Source: Sutcliffiella halmapala (GTDB lineage Bacteria; Bacillota; Bacilli; Bacillales; Bacillaceae_I). From it: 64,000 nt of DNA. The position numbers and the translations under genes are program-made. The DNA lies in assembly GCF_002019665.1 (NCBI RefSeq), contig NZ_KV917375.1, positions 1,286,390 through 1,350,389 of the forward strand, read 5' to 3'. This document shows positions 36,942-45,502 of this stretch, piece by piece. The notes under the pieces are model-generated. The model saw only the letters and a program-made list of their open reading frames with translations. It was not told the DNA's origin and did not search any database. Each line of letters opens with the position of its first letter. Within the stretch, counting starts at the first letter, position 1.

Positions 36942-37985
36942 ATGCAAATGATGACACAAGAAGCTAATTTAGATGAATTATTGAGTCAGTATGGTGTAAG
37001 AGCTGAGTATGTAGAGAAGCATGGGGATGTCTGGCGAGTTTCCACACAAAATGGTGCATTTGCGTTAAAAAAGATTCGAAAAGAACATGCTTATCCACTA
37101 TTTAGGAATATTCATTCTTTGTATCAGAGAGGAATCAAGACGATAGTTCCAATATATCAAACGAAGCAAGGGCATTATTTTATCGAAAATTATGCGGATG
37201 CCTACTATTTGATGCCGTGGATTGAGGATCAGGAAGAGCGTGAGCTAGATTTTAAAGATAATTTAATGTTTAAGGAACTTGCTAAGCTTCATGGCATGAC
37301 TGTTCAAGAAAAAGAATACGAGGAAGAAGAAATCACTAGTTATTATGAACGGGTTTCAGGGGAGTGGACGAAGGAACAAGAAGAGCTAGAGAAATTTGTA
37401 GGCGAGTGTGAAAAGAAAATATATATGTCTCCATTTGAGCTTCAAGTGTGTACTTATGCACATGAAATTTCACTTGCACAAAAATTTTCTCTGCAAAAGC
37501 TTGAAGGTTGGCAAGAAGCTATTAAAGAAACAAAGCAACATCGGGTAGCAATGACCCATGGTAGAGTTTCCTTTCATCATTTTGTTAAAGACACCGAGGG
37601 AAGAGGCTATTTTATTAGCTGGGAAAGAGCGAAGCAAGGACCGCCGACCAATGATATTATTTCCTTTTATCACCGATATTTAAAAACCTATCCACTCTAC
37701 TGTGATGATTGTATTGATTGGTTTTATGAGTATCAAAAAGGATTTAGTTTACTAGGGCATGAAAAAGACTTAACGTTAAGCTATTTGTCGTATCCAAAAG
37801 CATTTCTCCAAGCAGTTCACCAATCTCAGCTACCAAAAGATCAATCCAGAAGAAATATCTCCGAAAGAGAGCTCGTCAAAAGAATCCAAAGTAGCTATTG
37901 GATGGCAAAAAACATTGAATACGTAGCAGGCAGAATCAATCAAATCGAAGAACAAAATAAAAACAAAGAGGCCAACACCGGATAA
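36942..37985 (+). CDS. ysxE: Spore-coat-associated kinase-like protein YsxE (CotS family)
   Basis: 347-residue protein with an aminoglycoside-phosphotransferase/protein-kinase-like fold related to CotS, CotI and YutH coat proteins. The N-lobe segment WRVSTQNGAFALKKIRKEH has the nucleotide-lobe Lys; VAMTHGRVSFHHFV..YFISWERAKQGPPTNDI replaces the usual HGDxxxxN catalytic loop with HGRVSFHH, so true kinase activity is doubtful. It follows spoVID as in B. subtilis. ATG 36942 is chosen with GAGGAAAGAGAG upstream; ATG 36948 or 36951 are alternatives, and the longer ORF from 36891 overlaps the repeat. Confidence 0.88.
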   Translation: MQMMTQEANLDELLSQYGVRAEYVEKHGDVWRVSTQNGAFALKKIRKEHAYPLFRNIHSLYQRGIKTIVPIYQTKQGHYFIENYADAYYLMPWIEDQEERELDFKDNLMFKELAKLHGMTVQEKEYEEEEITSYYERVSGEWTKEQEELEKFVGECEKKIYMSPFELQVCTYAHEISLAQKFSLQKLEGWQEAIKETKQHRVAMTHGRVSFHHFVKDTEGRGYFISWERAKQGPPTNDIISFYHRYLKTYPLYCDDCIDWFYEYQKGFSLLGHEKDLTLSYLSYPKAFLQAVHQSQLPKDQSRRNISERELVKRIQSSYWMAKNIEYVAGRINQIEEQNKNKEANTG

Positions 37986-38008
37986 ATGGTGTGGCCTTTT
38001 CTTGTTTA
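37969..38008 (+). terminator. Intrinsic terminator of ysxE
   Basis: AGGCCAACACC pairs with GGTGTGGCCT (one bulged A) across the stop codon, followed by TTTTCTTGTTT. Confidence 0.8.
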
Positions 38009-38117
38009 AAAAATAATTCACAACAAAAAATGAGAAAGATAGACACCAAACCAAAACTTCCACCATGGCGGATGAAATTGAAACCCAGATTAGTTAAACT
38101 TCATGTTAACCCGTATC

Positions 38118-38253
38118 CCCTGATGATTGTAGTGCAAGGCGTGAGACTCCTGCGGGAATACGAGTCGAAGGGAGACCCCACAGGCGCTCTTCGCCGAGGA
38201 GGCTCCCGAGACCGCCCGCGGAAAGCGAACGCCTGGCACGGAAATCATCAGGG
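38118..38253 (+). repeat. Dispersed intergenic element, copy 4 (diverged)
   Basis: Perfect 11-bp terminal inverted repeats CCCTGATGATT (38118-38128) and AATCATCAGGG (38243-38253). The core (GAGACTCCTGCGGGA, GGAGACCCCACAGGCG, CCGAGGAGGCTC, CCGCGGAAAGCGAA) is homologous to the copies at 836, 14711 and 35030. It lacks their outer arms, and the end sequence differs from theirs by paired changes. Confidence 0.85.
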
Positions 38254-38306
38254 TCTTCAAAGGTGTCCCCTTATTTTCAGGATAGTCGAAGGCGGCTAAC
38301 CAACTT

Positions 38307-38495
38307 TTAAATCCATTCTAAGTGAAAAGAAAGAGCAAGCACGATACATACGGCTAATATTAAAACATCAAACGTAGTAGGAAGGAAAATAGTACGTATC
38401 CCTTGGAAAACACAAATAGGAATAATAAATTGCGCACACAATCCTCGTACCTGTCTAAGCCACTGCGGCAAGGAGTAAGGGTTATATTTTCGCAT
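38307..38495 (-). CDS. Small two-helix membrane protein, function unknown
   Basis: 62-residue protein beginning MRKYNPYSLPQWLRQ, with two hydrophobic segments (about 20-37, FIIPICVFQGIRTIFLPT, and 39-56, FDVLILAVCIVLALSFHL). The start at 38495 is well supported by AAGGAGGT on the - strand 6 bases upstream; the longer ORF to 38525 starts before that site. I do not recognise a family. It lies between ysxE and valS, opposite to both, and no terminator is evident after it. Confidence 0.65.
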   Translation of the reverse strand: MRKYNPYSLPQWLRQVRGLCAQFIIPICVFQGIRTIFLPTTFDVLILAVCIVLALSFHLEWI

Positions 38496-38691
38496 AGATG
38501 TACCTCCTTCAAATGCATAACGCATCTCTAGCTATATATACAAGATATGATTTAGATAAAAAAATAGTGCCCATTTTTGCACATTTGTTTATTTTTTTGA
38601 ATATCTTACTAAAAAGTTGGAGAAGCTTATTGACTATTAGCTTATATTTTTTGTAACATAGAAGGATAATATAATCATACACAAATACTGT

Positions 38692-38951
38692 GATAGGGAA
38701 GAGTACAACACTAACTCCTTTAGAGAGAGAAACCATTTGCTGAAAGGTTTCTTAGGAAAGTCAGGTTGGAAGGTCGCCCTTGAGTAGCTTCAATGAACGA
38801 GATGCTCTATTAGTTGAAGCCGGTGAAGAGCCGTTAGCAAATTTTGAGTGTACAGGGGGTAGTTTATCTATTTCTTGTGAAAAAAGGTGGTACCGCGAAA
38901 CTTAACTCCTTTCGTCCTTTTATTTGGATGAGGGGAGTTTTTTGTTTTTTT
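38692..38951 (+). promoter_or_regulatory. T-box riboswitch controlling valS
   Basis: The leader has GATAGGGAAGAGTA (38692), the AG-bulge/distal-loop arm AGAGAGAAACCATTTGCTGAAAG (38722-38745), GTC triplets at 38760-38762 and 38773-38775 as candidate valine specifiers, and the tRNA-acceptor-binding T-box AGGTGGTACCGCG (38885-38897). A terminator (AACTCC..TCGTCC / GGATGA..GGAGTT, 38904-38939) with a T run follows. Uncharged tRNA-Val would stabilise the antiterminator and allow valS expression. A TATAAT at 38670-38675 is a possible promoter -10. Confidence 0.93.
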
Positions 38952-38974
38952 ACAGATATTAAGGAGGAACAAAG

Positions 38975-41617
38975 ATGGAGACAAAAGAAGTTAATCTTCC
39001 AACTAAATACGATCCACAAACTATTGAGAAAAATCGCTATCAATATTGGCTAGACGGTCGTTTTTTTGAAGCAACAAATGATCAGGACAAAACACCGTAT
39101 ACAATCGTTATTCCACCACCAAATGTAACAGGGCGACTGCATTTAGGTCATGCTTGGGATACGACTTTGCAAGATATCGTAACACGCATGAAACGTATGC
39201 AAGGCTTTGATGTTCTATGGTTACCTGGAATGGACCACGCAGGAATAGCGACTCAAGCTAAGGTAGAGGAAAAGCTTCGTAATCAAGGAATTTCCCGCTA
39301 TGACCTTGGTCGTGAGAAGTTTGTAGAGGAAACATGGAAATGGAAAGAGGAATACGCTAGCCATATCCGTCAGCAATGGTCTAAGCTTGGTTTAGGACTT
39401 GACTATAGCCGTGAGCGTTTCACATTAGATGAAGGCTTATCGAAAGCGGTTCGTGAAGTTTTCGTAAACCTTTATAAAAAAGGTTTAATCTATCGTGGGG
39501 AGTACATCATTAACTGGGATCCTGCAACAAAGACAGCTCTTTCTGACATCGAAGTTATTCACCAAGATGTGCAAGGTGCGTTCTATCATATGAGATACCC
39601 ATTAACAGACGGATCTGGACATATTGAAATTGCAACAACTCGTCCAGAAACGATGCTTGGAGATACAGCGGTTGCCGTTCATCCAGAAGATGAACGCTAT
39701 AAACACTTAATCGGGAAAAGTGTTACGTTACCTATTACAGGTCGTGAAATCCCGATCGTTGCAGATGACTATGTAGATATGGAGTTTGGTTCCGGTGCTG
39801 TAAAAATCACACCTGCGCATGACCCAAATGACTTTGAAATTGGAAATCGCCATAATCTAGAGCGTGTTCTTGTAATGAATGAAGACGGTACGATGAATGA
39901 AAAAGCACTTCAGTATAAAGATTTAGATCGTTTCGAATGTCGTAAACAGCTTGTAAAAGACTTGCAAGATCAAAGTATTCTTTTCAAAATTGAAGAGCAT
40001 ATGCACTCAGTTGGTCATAGTGAAAGAAGCGGCGCAGTAGTAGAGCCATATCTTTCTACTCAATGGTTTGTAAAAATGCAGCCATTAGCTGATAAGGCAA
40101 TTGATTTGCAGACACAAGAAGACAAAGTTAACTTTGTCCCTAACCGTTTTGAAAATACGTATCTTCGCTGGATGGAGAACATTCGTGATTGGTGTATCTC
40201 GCGTCAGTTATGGTGGGGACACCGTATCCCGGCTTGGTATCATAAAGAAACGGGAGCAGTGCATGTTGATCATGAACCACCGGCAGATATCGAGAATTGG
40301 GAGCAGGATACTGATGTATTAGATACATGGTTTAGCTCTGCTTTATGGCCGTTTTCTACTATGGGTTGGCCGGAAACGGAGTCTCCAGATTATCAACGTT
40401 ACTATCCAACCGATGTTCTGGTAACAGGCTATGATATTATCTTTTTCTGGGTATCCCGTATGATTTTCCAAGGACTTGAATTTACTGGTGAACGACCATT
40501 TAAGGATGTTCTCATTCATGGTTTGGTACGTGACGAAGAAGGACGTAAAATGAGTAAATCCCTTGGTAACGGTGTTGACCCAATGGATGTAATCGAAAAG
40601 TATGGAGCGGATTCTCTGCGCTATTTCTTATCGACAGGAAGCTCACCAGGCCAGGACTTACGCTTTAGCTTTGAAAAGGTAGAAGCAACCTGGAATTTCG
40701 CAAATAAGATTTGGAACGCTTCTCGCTTTGCACTGATGAACATGGGTGATATGGAATATAAAGATATCGACTTAAGTGGTGAGAAATCTGTTGCAGACAA
40801 GTGGATTTTAACTCGTTTAAATGAAACTATTGAAACAGTAACAAAACTTGCAGAAAAATATGAGTTTGGTGAAGTGGGTCGTGCCCTTTATAACTTTATC
40901 TGGGATGATTTCTGTGATTGGTATATTGAAATGGCGAAGCTCCCTCTATATGGCGAAGATGAGGCGGCGAAGAAAACTACGCGTTCGATTCTAGCGTATG
41001 TGTTAGATAATACGATGCGATTGTTACACCCGTTCATGCCTTTCATTACCGAGGAAATTTGGCAGCAACTTCCACACGAAGGAGAGTCCATTACAATTGC
41101 AAAATGGCCTGAGGTACGTGCTGACTTAACTGACAGTGAAGCGGCGGCAGATATGCGATTATTAGTTGATATCATCCGTAGTGTTCGTAATGTACGTGCA
41201 GAAGTAAACACACCTATGAGCAAGCAAGTTAAATTACTTATAAAAACGAAAACAGCAGAAATTTCAGCTAAGCTTGAGCAAAATCGATCTTACTTAGAGC
41301 GTTTCTGTAACCCAAGTGAGCTAATCATCGGTACAGATGTTTCCTTAAATGAAAAGGCAATGACAGCTGTTGTTTCAGGAGCGGAATTGATTCTTCCATT
41401 ACAAGGTTTGATTAATATCGATGAAGAAATTGCTCGTTTACAAAAGGAACTTGCAAAGCTTGATAAAGAAGTAGAACGTGTGCAGAAGAAGCTTTCAAAC
41501 CAAGGTTTCATCGCAAAAGCACCAGATCATGTAATTGAAGAAGAAAAAGCAAAAGAAAAAGATTATGTGGAAAAACGTGAAGCAGTTCATGCTCGCATCG
41601 AAGAGTTAAAGGGTTAA
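38975..41617 (+). CDS. valS: Valyl-tRNA synthetase
   Basis: Class I synthetase charging tRNA-Val, with an editing domain against threonine. HIGH-type motif [15 protein letters not shown] (about residues 46-60), editing CP1 domain with [19 protein letters not shown] (about 222-240), KMSKS-type [14 protein letters not shown] (about 524-537) and a C-terminal coiled-coil arm ([29 protein letters not shown], about 810-840) are present. 880 residues, full length. ATG after AAGGAGGAAC. Regulated by the T-box upstream; folC follows. Confidence 0.98.
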   Translation: METKEVNLPTKYDPQTIEKNRYQYWLDGRFFEATNDQDKTPYTIVIPPPNVTGRLHLGHAWDTTLQDIVTRMKRMQGFDVLWLPGMDHAGIATQAKVEEKLRNQGISRYDLGREKFVEETWKWKEEYASHIRQQWSKLGLGLDYSRERFTLDEGLSKAVREVFVNLYKKGLIYRGEYIINWDPATKTALSDIEVIHQDVQGAFYHMRYPLTDGSGHIEIATTRPETMLGDTAVAVHPEDERYKHLIGKSVTLPITGREIPIVADDYVDMEFGSGAVKITPAHDPNDFEIGNRHNLERVLVMNEDGTMNEKALQYKDLDRFECRKQLVKDLQDQSILFKIEEHMHSVGHSERSGAVVEPYLSTQWFVKMQPLADKAIDLQTQEDKVNFVPNRFENTYLRWMENIRDWCISRQLWWGHRIPAWYHKETGAVHVDHEPPADIENWEQDTDVLDTWFSSALWPFSTMGWPETESPDYQRYYPTDVLVTGYDIIFFWVSRMIFQGLEFTGERPFKDVLIHGLVRDEEGRKMSKSLGNGVDPMDVIEKYGADSLRYFLSTGSSPGQDLRFSFEKVEATWNFANKIWNASRFALMNMGDMEYKDIDLSGEKSVADKWILTRLNETIETVTKLAEKYEFGEVGRALYNFIWDDFCDWYIEMAKLPLYGEDEAAKKTTRSILAYVLDNTMRLLHPFMPFITEEIWQQLPHEGESITIAKWPEVRADLTDSEAAADMRLLVDIIRSVRNVRAEVNTPMSKQVKLLIKTKTAEISAKLEQNRSYLERFCNPSELIIGTDVSLNEKAMTAVVSGAELILPLQGLINIDEEIARLQKELAKLDKEVERVQKKLSNQGFIAKAPDHVIEEEKAKEKDYVEKREAVHARIEELKG

Positions 41618-41684
41618 AAATTATAATAAGGCGAATCCGATATGGATTCGTCTTTCCTATATAAGAATGGAAGGGACTCTAAAG

Positions 41685-42995
41685 ATGGTACATACATATG
41701 AAGAAGCATTAAGTTGGATTCATTCTAGGCTTCGCTTTGGGATAAAACCAGGTGTAAAGCGAATGGAGTGGATGATGGAAAAACTTCAAAATCCACAAAA
41801 GAAAATAAAAACCATTCATATAGCTGGAACGAACGGAAAAGGATCAACGGTTACCTATATTCGAAATATTTTGCAACAGGCAGGCTATCGAGTAGGTACA
41901 TTTACCTCTCCATATATCGAACATTTTAATGAAAGAATAAGTGTCGATGGTGTACCTTTTTCTCAGGAGCATATGGTAGAACTGGTGAACCTGATAAAAC
42001 CTTTAGCAGAGGAATTAGAGGAACATGATTTAGGAAGTCCAACTGAATTCGAAGTGATCACAGCTATGTCCTTTTATTATTTTTACCATATGGCGGAAGT
42101 GGACATTGCCATTTATGAAACCGGACTAGGAGGCAGGTTTGATTCGACTAATATAATTCATCCATTAGTCTCTGTCATAACGAATATTGGGCATGATCAT
42201 CAAGCCTTTTTAGGAGATACAATTGGCGAGATTGCGTTTGAAAAAGCAGGTATTATTAAAGCTGGCGTCCCTGTTGTTACAGCAGTTGCTCAAGAAGAGG
42301 CAATAGAAGTAATCACTACTATTGCAAAAGAAAAACAAGCGCGTCTTTATCAACTTTCACAAGAATTAAAAATAGTAGAGTACCAACTATCAGAGAGCGG
42401 AGAAGTGTTTTCTCTTCAAACACCTTTTGGCAAACTTAATGAGTTAACTTTGACAATGAAAGGTCGCCACCAAGTGGATAATGCGGCATTGGCTGTAATG
42501 GCTTGTTTATATATCAAGAGCTATTATTCTTTTTTTGTAGAAGAAGAACATATTCGTAATGGGTTAGAAAAGGCCTATTGGGCAGGGCGGTTAGAGGAGT
42601 TATCTTCAGAACCGCACATTATAGTAGACGGTGCCCATAATAAAGAAGGAATTCAAACACTTGTTCAAACTGTAAAAAATCGCTATCACGCAAAAAGAGT
42701 ACACCTAATATTTAGCGCATTATCAGATAAGCCATTAGATGAAATGGTTCAACTATTAGATGAAGTAGCTACCTCGATTACCTTTACCTCTTTTGACTTT
42801 CCGAGGGCAGCTACGGCAGAATCACTTTTTGATAAAAGTAATCATTCGATAAAGTGGTTTGAAGAAAATTGGAAAGAGGCAGTGAATTCAATTTTACCAA
42901 CTCTACATAAAGAAGATTTACTGTTGATTACAGGGTCCCTCTATTTTGTTTCGGAAATTAGGAATTATTTCTTAGAGTCGGGAAAAAGAGAATAG
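41685..42995 (+). CDS. folC: Dihydrofolate/folylpolyglutamate synthase
   Basis: Adds glutamate to dihydropteroate and/or tetrahydrofolates by an ATP-dependent Mur-ligase-like reaction. P-loop AGTNGKGST (about residues 46-54), IYETGLGGRFDSTN (about 139-152), ITNIGHDHQAFLGDT (about 163-177) and IVDGAHNKEG (about 315-324) are visible. 436 residues. ATG 41685 is preferred to 41667: AAGGGA lies 9 bases upstream and the start MVHTYEEALSWIHSRLRFG aligns with B. subtilis FolC. Only a weak hairpin (41631-41656) separates it from valS. Confidence 0.95.
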   Translation: MVHTYEEALSWIHSRLRFGIKPGVKRMEWMMEKLQNPQKKIKTIHIAGTNGKGSTVTYIRNILQQAGYRVGTFTSPYIEHFNERISVDGVPFSQEHMVELVNLIKPLAEELEEHDLGSPTEFEVITAMSFYYFYHMAEVDIAIYETGLGGRFDSTNIIHPLVSVITNIGHDHQAFLGDTIGEIAFEKAGIIKAGVPVVTAVAQEEAIEVITTIAKEKQARLYQLSQELKIVEYQLSESGEVFSLQTPFGKLNELTLTMKGRHQVDNAALAVMACLYIKSYYSFFVEEEHIRNGLEKAYWAGRLEELSSEPHIIVDGAHNKEGIQTLVQTVKNRYHAKRVHLIFSALSDKPLDEMVQLLDEVATSITFTSFDFPRAATAESLFDKSNHSIKWFEENWKEAVNSILPTLHKEDLLLITGSLYFVSEIRNYFLESGKRE

Positions 42996-43098
42996 GGAGA
43001 ATTAGCCTAGATTTATTGTGACAAAAGTTAGAAAATTTGATAAAATTACCTTATTGCCTAATTTAGTTTAAAGTTTCTATCAGAAGGGAGGGGTAAGT

Positions 43099-44835
43099 AT
43101 GGTAGCTCAAGCGGTTAGTGGTCGAATGCAAAGGTTTATTTGGGTAGCCTTCTTTTTATTTTTTCCAATGGTTCTTTGGTTAGGATATCATCTTTCTCCA
43201 GTTGCCATCGAGGAATTACCTATCCTCCATCTAGTGGGGTTTGCGGTTCTCATTATCATACTTTCCCTTATCCCAATAGTTGTAGGAGATGTCCCACTAT
43301 TTTTAACCCAAGGGGTATCTCTTGCTGTATTCTTATCTTTTGGGTTATTTGCAGAAATGGTGTTAACACTTATTTCTGTAATAGCTTTAATGACTTATAT
43401 AAGGGTTAGCAAGCAGAATTTACACAGAATCCCAATTAATTTATTTATGTTTGCTAGTTTATCACTTCTAAGCGGCTTGATTTTTTACCTATTAGGCGGG
43501 ACACATGGAGATGCTCAATTGTTAAATACCGGAGTAGCTATTCCGATTCTCGCTCATGAGTTTGTCTATTTTACTTTAAATCAAATTTCCTTGTATTTTA
43601 TCCATATTTCACTATACAAGAGAGAGAGAAAATTCATTACAACAGACTCAAAGTGGGACGGTATCACAAGTTTAATAGTTCTCCCGGTAGGTCTTATTTT
43701 GTATGTCCTTTATGAGCAACTTGGAATCGTTGCCATTTTTTATGTAGGTTTACCATTTGTTATTTTAACAATGATTCTCAAACTATATCATTCTAGTCAA
43801 AAGGTGAATCATTATCTTCAACAAGCAGCGGGTATCGGTCATCAGTTAACAGAACGTTTAGACACACAGGAAGTTCTTGATGTGTTTTTGGACAAGGTTT
43901 CAACCCTTTTTCCTGTAGATTATGCAGCGATAATTGATGTTAACAAAGATGATAAATTGAAGATTCTTCGGGTGATTGATAAGGAAAATACCATTGCCAT
44001 CAACACGGAATTGCATTTAGTAGACGAGGAATTGTTAGCATATATTTTAGAACGCAGAAAAAGCATTTGTTATTTCACAAAAAAGGAATGGAAACATCTA
44101 ACTAAAACCCATCTTTCTCCTTCTATTCAAAGTGTCATGTGTGTTCCTGTATCACGAAATCAAAAAATTGAAGGAATTGTTGTTTTAGCAAGTACTTCTA
44201 AAAGAGCATATGATAAGTCGCAACTTATGATTGTTGATATTTTAGCCTCTTATTTCGGCGTTGCGTTAGAAAAGGCACGTCACTATCAAGCAACAAAAAA
44301 TAGAAGCGAGCGTTGTGCACTAACAAAGCTATATAATTACCACTATTTCGAAAATTTATTGGAAAAGGAATTTGAAAAACTTAATAAAGGAGATAATCAG
44401 TGTCTTTCCTTGTTGTTACTTGATTTAGATCATTTTAAAAAGGTTAATGATACTTACGGGCATCAGAGCGGCAATGAAGTTCTCCTTCAAGTAGCAGAAC
44501 GTTTATCAGCCATCATAGGAGATAGAGGAACAGTTGCAAGGTATGGTGGAGAAGAATTCGTGATTCTACTACCAAACATAGATCGAACTAAATGTTTCGA
44601 ACTTGCTGAAACGGTCAGAATTCACCTTGCCAACCGATCCTTCGCGCTTAAGCAGCATATAGGAGATGCGCAAGTAGCACAGCTTGTTAAAGTTACAGCG
44701 AGCATCGGATTTGCTACAGCACCATTTGATGCAGAAGATTGCCTAGAACTTATTCGCCTTGCAGATCGTGCGATGTACGTAGGGGCAAAGCAAGCAGGTA
44801 GAAATAAAGTTGCGGAGTATAAGAAGACGTCATAA
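43099..44835 (+). CDS. Membrane-bound diguanylate cyclase (GAF-GGDEF)
   Basis: Predicted synthase of cyclic di-GMP from two GTP. 578 residues: an N-terminal membrane region of about six to eight helices (about 10-230), a GAF sensory domain (about 240-390; VDYAAIIDVNKDDKLKILRVI..SVMCVPVSRNQKIEGIVVLAS) and a GGDEF domain (about 400-573). The active-site motif is GGEEF at 483-487, with DLDHFKKVNDTYGHQSGNEVL upstream. The inhibitory I-site RxxD is missing (GDRG at that position), so product inhibition may be weak. It has its own terminator and stands just before the pilus cluster. ATG after GAAGGGAGGGG. Confidence 0.93.
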   Translation: MVAQAVSGRMQRFIWVAFFLFFPMVLWLGYHLSPVAIEELPILHLVGFAVLIIILSLIPIVVGDVPLFLTQGVSLAVFLSFGLFAEMVLTLISVIALMTYIRVSKQNLHRIPINLFMFASLSLLSGLIFYLLGGTHGDAQLLNTGVAIPILAHEFVYFTLNQISLYFIHISLYKRERKFITTDSKWDGITSLIVLPVGLILYVLYEQLGIVAIFYVGLPFVILTMILKLYHSSQKVNHYLQQAAGIGHQLTERLDTQEVLDVFLDKVSTLFPVDYAAIIDVNKDDKLKILRVIDKENTIAINTELHLVDEELLAYILERRKSICYFTKKEWKHLTKTHLSPSIQSVMCVPVSRNQKIEGIVVLASTSKRAYDKSQLMIVDILASYFGVALEKARHYQATKNRSERCALTKLYNYHYFENLLEKEFEKLNKGDNQCLSLLLLDLDHFKKVNDTYGHQSGNEVLLQVAERLSAIIGDRGTVARYGGEEFVILLPNIDRTKCFELAETVRIHLANRSFALKQHIGDAQVAQLVKVTASIGFATAPFDAEDCLELIRLADRAMYVGAKQAGRNKVAEYKKTS

Positions 44836-44886
44836 AAAGAAGAAGGACACACTCATAAATGGGTGTGTACCCTCTTCTTTTTTAGT
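44835..44886 (+). terminator. Intrinsic terminator of the diguanylate cyclase gene
   Basis: AAAAAGAAGA..GGACACACTCAT pairs with GGTGTGT..CCTCTTCTTTTT, followed by further T residues. Confidence 0.85.
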
Positions 44887-45135
44887 AAAGAGATTTTATC
44901 TAAATGGGTGGGAAAATTCACTGTGAAATTAAGGTTAATTAAAATGGGGATTTTTCCAATCAAGCAAAAAGGGTAGGTATTTTCTATGGGAAGAAGTGTC
45001 TTAAAATTGACGGTGGAGAAATTTAATATAATTCGTCTAGTAATCTCCTATTTCCAAAAATCTAGCTTTATTATACAATAACAATATCTTACTTACTTCT
45101 ACAATTTTTGTAAATATAGAGAGAGTGGTGGAGTT
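44887..45135 (+). other. Intergenic leader before the pilus cluster
   Basis: No gene seen. TTGACG (45007-45012) and TATAAT (45027-45032) occur but only 14 bases apart, so a sigma-A promoter is uncertain. No cyclic di-GMP riboswitch signature was found here. Confidence 0.35.
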
Positions 45136-45399
45136 TTGTATACTTATATTGGTGGACTACTTTTTTACCTCGTGGTTTTAGCTATATTATTTAAATTTTC
45201 CTTTGGATATAGTAGAAAAGGAAAAGTGACGATCGCAGTCATAATATTTGTTTCAAGTTTAGTTGGTTTTTCTGTATACAAATTGTTTACTCCATTGCAT
45301 TCGATTTTACTAATAATTTTGCTTCTCCTATTATCTACGATTTTCCTACAAAAGCGTTCCTACATGTACCAGGCAAAGGCTGATAAAAACGAATTTTGA
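45136..45399 (+). CDS. Small membrane protein upstream of the pilus genes
   Basis: 87-residue protein with three hydrophobic helices (about 4-20, YIGGLLFYLVVLAILFKF; 30-47; 52-70, HSILLIILLLLLSTIFL) and a polar C-terminal tail. No recognised family. TTG start with a GGTGGAG-type site. Its place, 103 bases before the VanW-like gene and in the same direction, suggests co-transcription with the pilus cluster, but a role is not shown. Confidence 0.65.
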   Translation: MYTYIGGLLFYLVVLAILFKFSFGYSRKGKVTIAVIIFVSSLVGFSVYKLFTPLHSILLIILLLLLSTIFLQKRSYMYQAKADKNEF

Positions 45400-45502
45400 T
45401 AATGAAAGATGGAAGAAAAAGAATAGAAACATAAGTACTCTATACTTCTATAGGAAAGTGAATATAGAACGATAAAGAATGGTGTATTATGGGGGGAAAA
45501 AG

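Noticed and set aside
38121-38299. C-terminal part of an ORF (37991-38299) after ysxE
   Set aside because: It covers the ysxE terminator and element copy 4; no binding site and no protein-like composition.
45007-45032. Sigma-A promoter for the pilus operon (TTGACG and TATAAT)
   Set aside because: The spacing is 14 bases, too short for a normal promoter; left as uncertain within the intergenic entry.
44887-45502. Cyclic di-GMP riboswitch before the pilus genes
   Set aside because: Looked for the conserved GEMM segments because of the GGDEF neighbour; none found.
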